From: JAJECS01 sp965243625
Lineage (GTDB): Bacteria; Chloroflexota; UBA11872
NCBI GenBank assembly: GCA_965243625.1
Contig: CBDEVI010000002.1
Span: 124,001-188,000 of the forward strand
Reading direction: 5' to 3'
DNA length: 64,000 bases
The translations under genes and the position numbers were made by a program. The notes under the pieces were generated by a model. It ran no database searches and had not been told where the DNA came from. It saw nothing but the letters and a program-made list of their open reading frames with translations. Shown here piece after piece: positions 44,260-52,949 of this stretch; the first letter of the stretch is position 1, and each line of letters begins with the position of its first letter.

Positions 44260-44287
44260 GTCATTCCGAGCGCGGCGAGGAATCTAG
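44260..44287. repeat. Single end of MITE-like family B
   Basis: A half copy of the repeat GTCATTCCGAGCG...GAGGAATCTAG. The opposite end seen at 49219-49300 and 58419-58500 is absent. Confidence 0.7.
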
Positions 44288-44385
44288 AACTCCCAATCTC
44301 CGGCCGCTGACGACAAACGCCGCCGCCAACGTGCCACTGCTACGCTGACGGCCACCCGAACTCTCACCCACCCCAGGCGACATCC

Positions 44386-45249
44386 ATGGCGGCACAGGCA
44401 TCCCCCGAACCACCCAGACTCCTTCAGTTGGCCGCGATCAACAGCTTCATGGGTCACCCCAGCCCCGACAGCGAATGGAGCTTCGAACGCAAGATCGCGG
44501 AGGTGGCCGGGGCCGGATTCGACGGGTTCACGGGGCGTACGCCGCCGATCACCCGCCAGATGGTGGACGACTCGGGCCTGCTGTTCTGGTGCACGGCCGA
44601 CATCGAAACCGCGCGTGACATCAGGCCCGCGCTCACCGCGGCGCAGGACGCCGGCGCGGCGACGGTGAACGTGCAGATGGGCAACCACGACACGCCCACG
44701 CGCTCGGCGGTGGCGCTGGCGCGCCGCACGCTCGCCGCGGCGGACGAGATCGGGATCGAAGCGGCGATCGAGGTGCACCGCGACACGGCCACCGAGACGC
44801 CCGAGAAGGCCTACGCCCTGGCGGACGGCTTCGCCAGGGCCGAAGGCCGCTTGCTGCCCATGGTGTGGGACCACTCCCACCCGGCTGTCATCAAGCACCT
44901 GCCGCCGCCGTTCGCCGGCCGCCTGCTCGACCGGCCGGAGCTGGTCCAGAACTCGAACTGGTTTCACCTGCGCGCCTTCAACGGACATCACGCGCAGGTG
45001 CCGGTGATCGACGGCGACGGCAATCCGACGCCGGAGTTCCACGACTGGATCGAGTTCGTCGACGAGCTCGTCAAGCTCTGGCTGGAGGCCGCGGCCCCCG
45101 GCGCCACCCTGTGGACCTGCCCCGAAATGATCGCCAGCGGCTACCGGCTGTCGGTCTTCACGGACAACTGGAGTCAGGCGCTGTTCATCCGCGACGCAGT
45201 CGACGAAGTCTGGCGTCGCCGACTGCCCGCCTGGTCGCCGCCGGCCTAG
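44386..45249 (+). CDS. Xylose isomerase-like TIM-barrel protein
   Basis: A 287-residue protein with the sugar phosphate isomerase/epimerase pattern. Likely metal residues are Glu in AAIEVHRDT, His in VWDHSHPAVI, His in FHLRAFNGHHAQ and Glu in TCPEMIASG. NVQMGNHDTPTRSAVALARRTL is the second barrel strand and helix. It stands between repeats, with no same-strand partner within 300 bp. It could be the catalytic partner for the DUF6379-like protein encoded 1.7 kb upstream, but this is only a suggestion. Confidence 0.82.
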   Translation: MAAQASPEPPRLLQLAAINSFMGHPSPDSEWSFERKIAEVAGAGFDGFTGRTPPITRQMVDDSGLLFWCTADIETARDIRPALTAAQDAGAATVNVQMGNHDTPTRSAVALARRTLAAADEIGIEAAIEVHRDTATETPEKAYALADGFARAEGRLLPMVWDHSHPAVIKHLPPPFAGRLLDRPELVQNSNWFHLRAFNGHHAQVPVIDGDGNPTPEFHDWIEFVDELVKLWLEAAAPGATLWTCPEMIASGYRLSVFTDNWSQALFIRDAVDEVWRRRLPAWSPPA

Positions 45250-45283
45250 GGCGGCGCCTCAAGGTCGGCCATTCTCCAAGTCT

Positions 45284-45311
45284 GTCATTCCGAGCGGAGC
45301 GAGGAGTCTAA
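45284..45311. repeat. Single end of MITE-like family B
   Basis: GTCATTCCGAGCGgAGCGAGGAgTCTAAG, a half copy with two changes relative to the ends of the two full elements. Confidence 0.7.
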
Positions 45312-45435
45312 GGGGCGAACCCGAAGGCTCAGCGCGTCTCGACCTCTCGCACTATGTGATCCGCCGGGGCACCGCGCGGCATAGCTCGGGCAGCCACAAG
45401 GGCTGCCCCTACACGGATCAAATCTGCCCGGTGGC

Positions 45436-45457
45436 CCAGGCTGCGTGCAGCCTGGGA
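45436..45457. repeat. Perfect 10-bp hairpin, family D
   Basis: CCCAGGCTGC-gt-GCAGCCTGGG. Related hairpins lie at 49148-49169 and 49189-49210. Confidence 0.75.
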
Positions 45458-45523
45458 TTTCGCCCGTTGAACCCGCAGCTAGCGACCCCACAGGAAACAC
45501 CTGCGCTTTTGCAATGAAACTTA

Positions 45524-45553
45524 CTTGACAGAGACACACTCAAGTCTTACGAT
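45524..45553 (+). promoter_or_regulatory. Heat-shock promoter with a HAIR-like HspR operator
   Basis: CTTGACA (45524-45530), seven bases, then ACTCAAG (45538-45544) matches the HAIR pattern CTTGAGT-N7-ACTCAAG except for the last two bases of the left arm. The same bases form a promoter: TTGACA at 45525-45530 and TACGAT at 45548-45553 with a 17-bp spacer. An HspR-like repressor bound here would block it. The downstream gene encodes Hsp20, which fits. No hspR gene lies in the window. Confidence 0.65.
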
Positions 45554-45609
45554 ACCTCCGACAGATCGAATCGGCGGTCCGAGAGGCGGGCCGCACGGAG
45601 GAGGACACG

Positions 45610-46041
45610 ATGGCCACCATTCAGCGTTGGGACCCGTTCCGCGAGTTGCTCGGCATTCACGACGCCATTGGGCGCCCCTGGCGCCGCTCGGCGCTGCCCA
45701 CGCGCGCATCTTCGTGGGTGTTGCCGGTCGACGTCCGCGAGGACGAGAACGCGATCGAGATCAGCGCCTCGCTGCCCGGCGTCGCGAAGGACGACATTGA
45801 CGTTTCCGTCGAGCACGGCGTGCTCACCATCCAGGCCAAGACCGGCGAGGCGGACGAGGCCGCGGGCGACGGCTATGTGCTGCGCGAGCGTCGCGCCGGC
45901 AGCTTCCGACGCGCCCTGCGCCTGTCCGACCGCGTGGACGCCGCCGCGGCGACGTCCAGCTACGCCGACGGCGTGCTCACGGTGACCGTGCCCAAGCTGG
46001 AGGCCAGCAAGCCCAAGCGAATCGAAGTCACGGTTTCCTAA
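45610..46041 (+). CDS. Hsp20/alpha-crystallin small heat-shock protein
   Basis: A 143-residue protein with the alpha-crystallin beta-sandwich: LPVDVREDENAIEISASLPGVAKDDIDVSVEHGVLTIQAK over residues 38-77, RRAGSFRRALRLSDRVDAAAATSSYADGVLTVTVPK after it, and a short C-terminal tail. It holds unfolding proteins without using ATP. AGGAGG precedes the ATG. The upstream HAIR-like site predicts heat induction through HspR. Confidence 0.95.
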   Translation: MATIQRWDPFRELLGIHDAIGRPWRRSALPTRASSWVLPVDVREDENAIEISASLPGVAKDDIDVSVEHGVLTIQAKTGEADEAAGDGYVLRERRAGSFRRALRLSDRVDAAAATSSYADGVLTVTVPKLEASKPKRIEVTVS

Positions 46042-46055
46042 CCACCTCCCCCCAC

Positions 46056-46087
46056 GGCGGCGGCCCGGGCATGCTCGGGCCGCCGCC
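46056..46087 (+). terminator. Strong stem-loop after hsp20, possible terminator
   Basis: GGCGGCGGCCCG and CGGGCCGCCGCC form a perfect 12-bp stem with an 8-base loop, 15 bp after the hsp20 stop. Only a weak T tract follows, so termination is likely but not certain. Confidence 0.55.
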
Positions 46088-46143
46088 GGCGCGTTTCCAC
46101 CCTGCTCGGGCGGCGCGAATAGCTGGCGGGTCGCTTCGGTTCC

Positions 46144-46170
46144 GTCATTCCCGCGAAGGCGGGAATCCAC
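46144..46170. repeat. REP-like palindromic repeat, family A variant
   Basis: GTCATTCCCGC-gaag-GCGGGAATCCAC, the same design as the copy at 9765-9795 with a C/G shift in the stem. Confidence 0.75.
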
Positions 46171-46334
46171 CCCTGCAAGTCAACTGCCGAGTCGAGGGCG
46201 CCCGTCGGTGCGGGGTAACGCCAGGCAGTGCGCAAATGTCAAGGTCTCCCACTACCCGCGAATAGACGCGCTCGCGCCGCCCCGCTACCGTTCTCGCAGC
46301 CGCCGCTGAGGCCGAGCGACCCGGAGACGCCCCT

Positions 46335-47294
46335 ATGAAGGTGCTGATAGTCCCGCACGCCGACTACTACGTCCTGCCGACCGACGAGCTTCGCGCGGAG
46401 TTTCCCGATGCAATCATCGTCGAGCCACAGACCCCGGAGGAGCGGCTGCGCGAGGTCGTCGATTCGGACGCCTTCTACGGGACGCCGACCGGCGAAGAGA
46501 TGCGCGCGGCCACACGCCTCCGCTGGATCCACAACCCCGGCATGGGCATCGACCGGCTGATGAAGGTGCCCGAGATCGTCGCCTCCGACGTCGTGATCAC
46601 CAACGCGCCGGGTCCCCACACCAACCCCATGGCCGATCACGCGTTCATGTTCATCCTGGCCCTTGCGCACCATCTGGTGGAGTCGCTGGACGACCAGCGG
46701 CAGCGTGTGTGGGACACGGTGAAATACAACCACCGCATGCTGCCGCTCGATGGCAGCCGCTTGGGCATCCTCTCGATGGGCGGCGTCGGCCGAGCCGTGG
46801 CGCAGCGTGCCCTGCCCTTCGGCATGCACGTTTATGCCATGGACCCGAGCCCCACCGACGTTCCCGCCGGCGTGCGCAAGGTCTACCCGCCCGAGGACTT
46901 GGAGGAGATGCTGCGGCACACCGACTGGCTGGTCGTTACGTCGCCGTTTATTCCCGCGACCGCCGACCTGATCAATGCCGAGCGCATGGCGCTCATGCCC
47001 GAGGGCGCGCACATCGTCGTCGTGTCTCGCGGCGGGATCGTGAACGAGGACGCGCTGGCCGAGGCGCTGCACGACGGCCACATCGCCGGCGCCGGGATCG
47101 ACGCGACGGCCGTTGAGCCGCTGCCGCAGGACAGTCCGCTTTGGACCGCGCCCAACATCCTCATCTCGGCGCACACCTCGGCATTGAGCACGACGCTGGC
47201 CGCCGAGCGGCAGGAGATCTTCTTCGCCAACCTGCGTCGCTTCGCCCAGGACCGCCCGCTCGCGTTCGTGTGCCCCGTCGGCCGGGGATACTGA
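46335..47294 (+). CDS. D-2-hydroxyacid dehydrogenase
   Basis: A 319-residue protein. The nucleotide loop is LGILSMGGVGRAVAQRAL, the catalytic Arg is in VVSRGGIVNEDAL, the Glu in AVEPLPQDSPLW and the His in LISAHTSALS. It resembles the glyoxylate/hydroxypyruvate reductase A-like branch in its N-terminal half. It oxidises or reduces a 2-hydroxy or 2-keto acid. The Rieske-fusion gene follows 94 bp downstream on the same strand, so the two may be cotranscribed. Confidence 0.9.
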   Translation: MKVLIVPHADYYVLPTDELRAEFPDAIIVEPQTPEERLREVVDSDAFYGTPTGEEMRAATRLRWIHNPGMGIDRLMKVPEIVASDVVITNAPGPHTNPMADHAFMFILALAHHLVESLDDQRQRVWDTVKYNHRMLPLDGSRLGILSMGGVGRAVAQRALPFGMHVYAMDPSPTDVPAGVRKVYPPEDLEEMLRHTDWLVVTSPFIPATADLINAERMALMPEGAHIVVVSRGGIVNEDALAEALHDGHIAGAGIDATAVEPLPQDSPLWTAPNILISAHTSALSTTLAAERQEIFFANLRRFAQDRPLAFVCPVGRGY

Positions 47295-47388
47295 GCCCCA
47301 GACCCAGCGTCGCGCGGCTCGCGCCGCTGCTTGGCGGCGGCGCTCCACGGTGGGAGCATAGGGGCACGGGCGGTTGGAGGTCGGACCC

Positions 47389-49134
47389 ATGGCGCATGAC
47401 GGCAAGGTCAACGCCGGAAAGCTGAGTGACCTTGCGCCCGGCCGCTGCCACGGTCTGCGCGTCAACGGGCGGTCCCTGGTGCTCGTCCGCGACGGCGACG
47501 CCGTGCATGCGCTCGACAATCGCTGCCCCCACATGGGATTCCCGCTCGACCGCGGCAGCGTCGACGACGGGATTCTCACCTGCCACTGGCACCACGCGCG
47601 CTTCGATGTGACCACCGGCGGCACGTTCGATCTCTGGGCCGACGACGCGCCGGCGTTCCCCACCGAGGTGGTCGACGGCGACATCTGGATCGACTTGCGG
47701 ACCGACCGTGACGAGCTGGCGCATCACCGCCGCCGTCTGCGCGACGGCCTGGAGCGAAACCTGTCGCTGGTCATCGCCAAGGCGGTCATCGGCCTGCTCG
47801 AGGCCGGCGCGAGCCCGCGCGAGCCGTTTCGCATCGGGCTGGAGTTCGGGGTGCGTTACCTCGCCGACGGCTGGGGGCAGGGCCTCACGGTGCTCACCTG
47901 CATGATGAACTTGCTGCCCCGGTTACCGCGGGACCAACATGCTCGGGCGCTGTTTCACGGGCTGTCGAACGTGGCGAGCGACTGCGCCGGAGCGGCGCCG
48001 CGATTCCCCGCCGGGCCGCTGCCCGACGCGCCGGCCGATCCGGCCGCACTCAAGCGCTGGTTCCGGAGATCCGTCGAGGTTCGCGACGCCACCGGCGCCG
48101 AACGCTGTCTGCTCACCGCCGTGCAGGCCGGCTTCGAGCCGGAGGCCCTGGCCGACATGCTGTTCGCCGCCGCGACCGACCACCGCTACCTGTCCAGTGG
48201 CCATGTGCTCGATTTCACCAACAAGGCGCTTGAGGCGCTGGACCTCGCCGGCTGGGACCTTGCCGAGGGCGTGCTCGCCTCGCTCGCGCGGGGGTATGCC
48301 AACGCGCAGCGCATGGAGGAATCCAACGCCTGGCGGCGGCCGCGCGACCTGGTGGAAATCCTCGAGGCGGCGTTCCGCGAGATTCCGGATGAGTCCGCGC
48401 CGGCAGGCGACCCAGCGCCGTGGCCTGAGCGTGCCGCGCTCATCGACGCTGTCCTGGGCGACGATCCCGACGCCATCGCCGCGTCGCTCACGGCCGCGCT
48501 GCGTTCGGGCGTCGACCCGGTGCAGCTCGCTGAGGCCGTGCTTCAAGCGGCGGTCACGCGCGTCGCCCGCTTTCACGTCAGCAACGAGTTCGGCGATTGG
48601 GACCGCGCGCTGCACACGCTGTCGTTCGCAAATGCGGTTCGCTGCGGCCTGATGCGGTCGCCGTCGCGCGAGCTGGTACGCGGCGTCTACGACGCGGCCA
48701 TGAGCGTCTATCTCGACCGTTTTCTCAACGTGCCTCCCGCGCGCGTGCCGGGTCTCAACGGACAGCCGCCGACGCCGGGCGCCGAGCTGATCCAACGGCT
48801 GCCGGACATCCTGGACCGGCGGCAGCGCGTCGACGACGCCGCGCGGGTCGTGGTCGAGTACCGCGCCGGCGATGGGCGCGACGACGATCTTCTCGCGGCC
48901 ATGGGCGGTGCGCTGCTGCGTGAGGACCGCAACTTCCACACCATCCAGTCAATCGAGGCCGCCATGCGGCAATTCGACCTAACGACGCAGGCTGAGGACG
49001 CCACCATGGCCCTCGTGGCCGGAGCACGCTATCTGGCTGCCCACGCGCCCACGGTGCGCGCCCAGGGCCAGACGTTCCAGATCGCCCAGCGCTTGCACCG
49101 CGGCGAAGCGCTCTACGAAGAGTCGCCCGCCTAG
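47389..49134 (+). CDS. Rieske [2Fe-2S] protein fused to a large helical domain of unknown function
   Basis: A 581-residue protein; the ATG at 47389 follows GGAGG eight bases ahead. Residues about 8-105 form a Rieske domain with ligands Cys46 and His48 (CPHMG) and Cys65 and His68 (CHWHHARFD), the ferredoxin-type spacing. The remaining 470 residues are predicted to be almost all helix (Ala/Leu/Arg/Asp-rich, e.g. LFHGLSNVASDCAG, HVLDFTNKALEAL, VARFHVSNEFGDWDRALHTLSFANAV) and resemble no family I can name. Several His residues (HVLDF, RFHVSNEFGDWD, ALHTL) could bind a metal or cofactor. No membrane helix or signal is seen. Confidence 0.85.
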   Translation: MAHDGKVNAGKLSDLAPGRCHGLRVNGRSLVLVRDGDAVHALDNRCPHMGFPLDRGSVDDGILTCHWHHARFDVTTGGTFDLWADDAPAFPTEVVDGDIWIDLRTDRDELAHHRRRLRDGLERNLSLVIAKAVIGLLEAGASPREPFRIGLEFGVRYLADGWGQGLTVLTCMMNLLPRLPRDQHARALFHGLSNVASDCAGAAPRFPAGPLPDAPADPAALKRWFRRSVEVRDATGAERCLLTAVQAGFEPEALADMLFAAATDHRYLSSGHVLDFTNKALEALDLAGWDLAEGVLASLARGYANAQRMEESNAWRRPRDLVEILEAAFREIPDESAPAGDPAPWPERAALIDAVLGDDPDAIAASLTAALRSGVDPVQLAEAVLQAAVTRVARFHVSNEFGDWDRALHTLSFANAVRCGLMRSPSRELVRGVYDAAMSVYLDRFLNVPPARVPGLNGQPPTPGAELIQRLPDILDRRQRVDDAARVVVEYRAGDGRDDDLLAAMGGALLREDRNFHTIQSIEAAMRQFDLTTQAEDATMALVAGARYLAAHAPTVRAQGQTFQIAQRLHRGEALYEESPA

Positions 49135-49142
49135 CAGTATCC

Positions 49143-49214
49143 GGTGGCCCAGGCTGCGCGCAGCCTCGGAGATTCGACCTCGGCCGGTCCCACGCTGCAC
49201 GCAGCGTGGGCCAC
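49143..49214. repeat. Pair of related hairpins, family D
   Basis: GGTGGCCCAGGCTGC and GCAGCGTGGGCCACC are the outer arms of a 72-bp inverted structure. Each side also forms its own hairpin, at 49148-49169 (near-perfect) and 49189-49210 (CCCACGCTGC-ac-GCAGCGTGGG, perfect). Confidence 0.7.
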
Positions 49215-49218
49215 CGTT

Positions 49219-49300
49219 GTCATTCCGAGCGCAGCGAGGAATCTAAGCAGCAGGAAGAAGGCACAACGCCCTTAGATTCCTCACAATCGTTCGGAGTGAC
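49219..49300. mobile_element. MITE-like 82-bp element, family B, copy 1
   Basis: The element runs from GTCATTCCGAGCG to CGTTCGGAGTGAC, with imperfect 29-bp terminal inverted repeats around a 24-bp centre ending GCACAACGCCC. It is the same length as copy 2 at 58419-58500; the left end is identical over 29 bases and the right end nearly so. No coding capacity. Confidence 0.75.
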
Positions 49301-49326
49301 ACGTCAAGTCCGCCCCGAACGACCCC

Positions 49327-50451
49327 CTACGCCGCCCCGTTCGTGGACGGCGTCGCGAAGTCGAAGAGCTTCAGCGCCGTCTCGCCCATGATCTTGCGCT
49401 TCGTCTCCGCGGGAAACGGCTTGATCATCACTTCGCGCGGGTGGTCGAAGTCGTGGTGCGGCCAATCCGACGCGAAGACCACGTGGTCCTTGCCATCGAT
49501 CAGATCGATCAGCGTCACCAGGTCCTGCGGACGCTCCGGCTCTTCAACCGGCTGCGTGCAGAAGTAGAACTCGCGGATGTAGTGGCTCGGCGGCTTGGTG
49601 AGCAAGGGCGCCTGGTGCCGCAGCTCGTGGTACTCCTTGTCCAGGTGCCACAAAACGTAGGGCACCCACGACACGCCGCCTTCCGTGAACACGACATTCA
49701 GGTCGGGGAAGCGCACCGGCATGCCGGTCTCGATCATGCTGAAGATGTTGGCCATCAGCGCGAACCCATGCTCCACCGAATGCCGTCCCAGCTGCGTGGC
49801 GAACTGCTCGGTATTGAAGGGAAAGTTCGTGTGCAGGATCCCGCCGACGCTGTGCAGCATCACGGGACAGTTGGTTTCCTGGGCGGCCTCGAAGATGGGG
49901 TCGTACATCGTGTGGCCCCACAGGGGGCGAACCGCGCAGGTCGGCAGGAACACGCCGACGAAGTCCTTGCGTGAGCCGTATTTGCGAATCTCCCGCGCGG
50001 CGTCCTCCGGGTCTTGCGGCGCGGCCAGGACGGTGCCGTAGAGCCCCTGCGCCGGGTCCGTCCAACGCTCCGCCAGCCAGGCGTTGAAGGCCCGGGCCAC
50101 CGCCGCCGCGAAGTCGGCCTGCGGCAGGACGGCCATCCGCAGCAGGAAGTCGGGGAACAGGATGGCGATGTCGATGGACATGGCGTCCAGGTCTTCGCGC
50201 ATCTGGTCGGCGGTCGCCACCGTGCGGTGCGTGAGGCCGCGCCCCGGCACCGGCAGGTCGAAGGGTGTGGCCGGTGCGTATCCCGGAGCTTCCAGGTAGC
50301 GGCGCGGCACGTCGCCCAGGTGTTCCAGGGCCACGCGCCACGGTTCGTCGCAATAGGGGGCCAGCGCCTCGGGGGGATCGTTGGCGTGCACGTCGCAGTC
50401 GACGATGACGAGGTCGTTGACCGTAAGCGGACGTTCGCGCTGGGCCGCCAT
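49327..50451 (-). CDS. Amidohydrolase family 2 (COG2159) protein
   Basis: A 374-residue TIM-barrel metal hydrolase or decarboxylase. The N-terminal metal motif is IVDCDVHANDPPEAL (a D-x-H variant of the usual H-x-H), followed by VMLHSVGGI, NVVFTEGGVSWVPY and the late Asp in ASDWPHHDFDHPRE. COG2159 includes aminocarboxymuconate semialdehyde decarboxylase and gamma-resorcylate decarboxylase, so a decarboxylase is as likely as a hydrolase. It stands alone. Two smaller relatives lie at 58560 and 60724. Confidence 0.9.
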   Translation of the reverse strand: MAAQRERPLTVNDLVIVDCDVHANDPPEALAPYCDEPWRVALEHLGDVPRRYLEAPGYAPATPFDLPVPGRGLTHRTVATADQMREDLDAMSIDIAILFPDFLLRMAVLPQADFAAAVARAFNAWLAERWTDPAQGLYGTVLAAPQDPEDAAREIRKYGSRKDFVGVFLPTCAVRPLWGHTMYDPIFEAAQETNCPVMLHSVGGILHTNFPFNTEQFATQLGRHSVEHGFALMANIFSMIETGMPVRFPDLNVVFTEGGVSWVPYVLWHLDKEYHELRHQAPLLTKPPSHYIREFYFCTQPVEEPERPQDLVTLIDLIDGKDHVVFASDWPHHDFDHPREVMIKPFPAETKRKIMGETALKLFDFATPSTNGAA

Positions 50452-50554
50452 GTGTGTGCTCGTTGGGTTATCGGAGGCAGATTCTAGCCCGGAACGATCA
50501 TCTCCGTTGCTCTCCGTGCCCGACCAGTGTGTTGGGCATTCGCGAATCTCCGAC

Positions 50555-52822
50555 CTAGCTGGCTCCCGCCGACGCCGCGGTTGCGGGGATCGTTTGGTAG
50601 CTCACCGTTTCCGGAATCTCCGGATCGGTCGTCAGCGTGATGCCGTCCGCGTAGCGAACCACGTGCGTCCCGCCTCCGACCCAGGCCCAGTTCTTGCCGA
50701 AGGCGTTGAACGTCTGGCGCGGCGCGGCGAGCGTGATGGTGTGCGAGCCGAGGCTGAGCGTCTGCTCGTTGCCGACATGGTCGGAGAGATAGATGGCGTT
50801 GGCGGACGTTGCCTCGTCGGTCGCAAAGTCGAGCGTCAGATCGATCGGCGCCCGCTTGCGGTTGTAGAAGACGCTGGTGACGAATCCCGGTCCCGGCAAA
50901 TCGATCCGGACCGGCCCGGCGTACGCATTGGCCGCGCGCTCGCCGCGAATGTCCGGCCGCTTCGCGCGCTGGGGATGTTGCCGAGTGACGTGCGACATAT
51001 AGCGCACGGCCACCCGCGCCCCCTGCCCTGAATCTTGCGACAGGGGAAAGTTGATCAGCTTGTGCAGCGCAACCTCGTCGGCGCCGCCGACCAAGGCGTT
51101 GGCAATGGCCTGAATGATGAAGTGCGCCACGTCCGTGTCGTCGAAGTACGCGCCCAGCCCGGGATCGTCCTGCAGGCCCATCTCCATCGCGATGAGCCGG
51201 CGATTGCCGGCCAGTGGATCCGGTTCGCCCACCGTTTCCGAGAGGCCGTCGAGCGCCGCGCGGTAGTTAGCGGCCATCTCGTACACGCGCTCGGGCTCCT
51301 TGTGCAGCGTGAGGGACATGTCGTGGAACGAGAAATTCTTGGCAACCAGGGCCTCACGATCGGTCTGCGCGGCCAGAAAGCTCACCCAGCCGTCCCAGAA
51401 CTGCATCTGTCGCGGCGTGTTGTCACAGCTCCGATCCACGACGCTGAGCGATGGAAAGATCAGGCGCGCCCCGGGGTCGGCGGCGATCATGGCGTCGTAG
51501 GCCACCTGCACCAGGCGGTAGAGCAGGCGCTCGCGCTCGTCGTCGTCGATCTCGTTTGCGGCGGCCGGACCCGAGCCGTCGGTGCGGTCCACCCAGCGTT
51601 TGTGCGGTTCTCCGCCCCAGGCATAGCCCGGCATCCGCGGGAGACAGATATCCGGTTCGTTCGCCGGAATCCAGCGCGAGATCGCATTCAGGCCCGACGC
51701 CGACGGCGTGGATCCTCCGTCGAGCGGGCGTCGGCTCTCGACCACGCCGCGGACGAACCGGCCGAAGTGGTTCGACGGATCGGCGACCGGCAGCTCGAGC
51801 CCGTTGGGTGGGTTGAACTTTGCGGGCTCCGACACCCCGCCGCCCGCGTACGCCGGCGTGAATTGAAGCAGCCCGATGACTTCCCTCGACACGCGAAAGT
51901 TGCGGTCGGTGGCGATCGTGGGCAGCGCGGCGTCGCTGTAGGCGTCCAGGCTGCTCCAGATGAACTGCTCGCGGGCCCACCAGAGCCCAAGGCTGTTCAT
52001 GTGGGAAGTGGCGGCGGCGACGCCCTGCTCGCTGGCCAGGGTGCATCCGAAACCGGGGTCGACTCCCTTGTCCGTGCCGGGAAGGTCGTCCGAGATCCCG
52101 GTTGCCTCGTCCGAAAGCGCGAACTCCTCCGGGGCGACGGCGGCGGTCGGCAGGCGGCTGGGCCGGCCCTGGAAATAGGCTCGATAGCGCTGACCCAAGA
52201 CGCCGAGGCGGACATTCCCGCCCACCCTTTCGAGGCCGAGATTGGCAAAGAGGTTTCGAACCTTGCCGGCAAAGCTGCGTGGCCGGGATCGCGCTGTACC
52301 CGCCTGCAGGGATGGATTGGCGGTGATGAATGCCGCAATCGTGGAATCGACCGTGGCTAGGTGGCTGTATTGGGGCCAGCCGTCGAATTCGAGCTTGGTC
52401 GCGTTCGAGAAGCTGCGTGACACGCGCGGCCCGGTCACGATGAGATCGACGATCGGCGCCAGCCGCGCCGCGCCGCCGTTCCGCGGCTGGGAGAACAACG
52501 CGCAAGCGAAAAGCTGATACCAGTTGGTGGCGTCACTCCACACGCGGCTGATCGGCGGGCCGTACCACGCGTGGCCGCCCGCCGCGTCGTAGAGCGACCA
52601 GAAGTTCGGACCGGCTGGGTCGTCGCGGACGTAGAAGCCCGACAGACCGCCGTCGATCGGGAAGAAGGCCCCATCCACGGTCTCGATCGCGTTTGGCGGC
52701 AGCAGCTGCTCGGCGCCGAGGGCGGGCGGCGATGTGGCGACTCGGGCAATTCCCCCGGCGGCAAGCGCCGCCATGCCGGCGAGAAATCGACGCCGGCTCA
52801 GGATGGCCGCGTGACCTGGCAC
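50555..52822 (-). CDS. Tat-exported glycoside hydrolase-like protein
   Basis: A 755-residue protein with a GTG start and a clear Tat leader (SRRRFLAGMAALAAGG, residues 9-24). The N-terminal 150 residues form an unassigned domain with WSLYDAAGGHAWYGPPISRVW. The middle looks like a clan-A TIM barrel: WAREQFIWSSLD, FTPAYAGGG, then WIPANEPDI, whose Asn-Glu-Pro is the usual acid/base motif of GH5 and GH39-type enzymes. EMGLQDDPGLGAYF may hold the nucleophile Glu. The C-terminal 150 residues look like a beta-rich domain. A polysaccharide or glycoside substrate outside the cell is likely. Confidence 0.7.
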   Translation of the reverse strand: MPGHAAILSRRRFLAGMAALAAGGIARVATSPPALGAEQLLPPNAIETVDGAFFPIDGGLSGFYVRDDPAGPNFWSLYDAAGGHAWYGPPISRVWSDATNWYQLFACALFSQPRNGGAARLAPIVDLIVTGPRVSRSFSNATKLEFDGWPQYSHLATVDSTIAAFITANPSLQAGTARSRPRSFAGKVRNLFANLGLERVGGNVRLGVLGQRYRAYFQGRPSRLPTAAVAPEEFALSDEATGISDDLPGTDKGVDPGFGCTLASEQGVAAATSHMNSLGLWWAREQFIWSSLDAYSDAALPTIATDRNFRVSREVIGLLQFTPAYAGGGVSEPAKFNPPNGLELPVADPSNHFGRFVRGVVESRRPLDGGSTPSASGLNAISRWIPANEPDICLPRMPGYAWGGEPHKRWVDRTDGSGPAAANEIDDDERERLLYRLVQVAYDAMIAADPGARLIFPSLSVVDRSCDNTPRQMQFWDGWVSFLAAQTDREALVAKNFSFHDMSLTLHKEPERVYEMAANYRAALDGLSETVGEPDPLAGNRRLIAMEMGLQDDPGLGAYFDDTDVAHFIIQAIANALVGGADEVALHKLINFPLSQDSGQGARVAVRYMSHVTRQHPQRAKRPDIRGERAANAYAGPVRIDLPGPGFVTSVFYNRKRAPIDLTLDFATDEATSANAIYLSDHVGNEQTLSLGSHTITLAAPRQTFNAFGKNWAWVGGGTHVVRYADGITLTTDPEIPETVSYQTIPATAASAGAS

Positions 52823-52949
52823 TTGGGTCGTCGCTCCGATGCTATGGCGGAATTGCAGAAGGCGAGGGGTATTTTCGCACCCTACAAGAGCTTTGGAGTC
52901 CGTGCGCGTGCGCCCGCCTGCTTCTGGCGTGCGGAGTAGGCGGTTGCCC

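Larger units (their letters stand above)
45250..45609. other. 360-bp intergenic stretch with repeats and the hsp20 control region
   Basis: The stretch holds a MITE-like half copy (45284-45311), a hairpin of GGGCAGCC / GGCTGCCC near 45400 and a 10-bp perfect hairpin, CCCAGGCTGC-gt-GCAGCCTGGG (45436-45457). It ends with the hsp20 promoter and HAIR-like site. No gene is supported in it. Confidence 0.75.
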
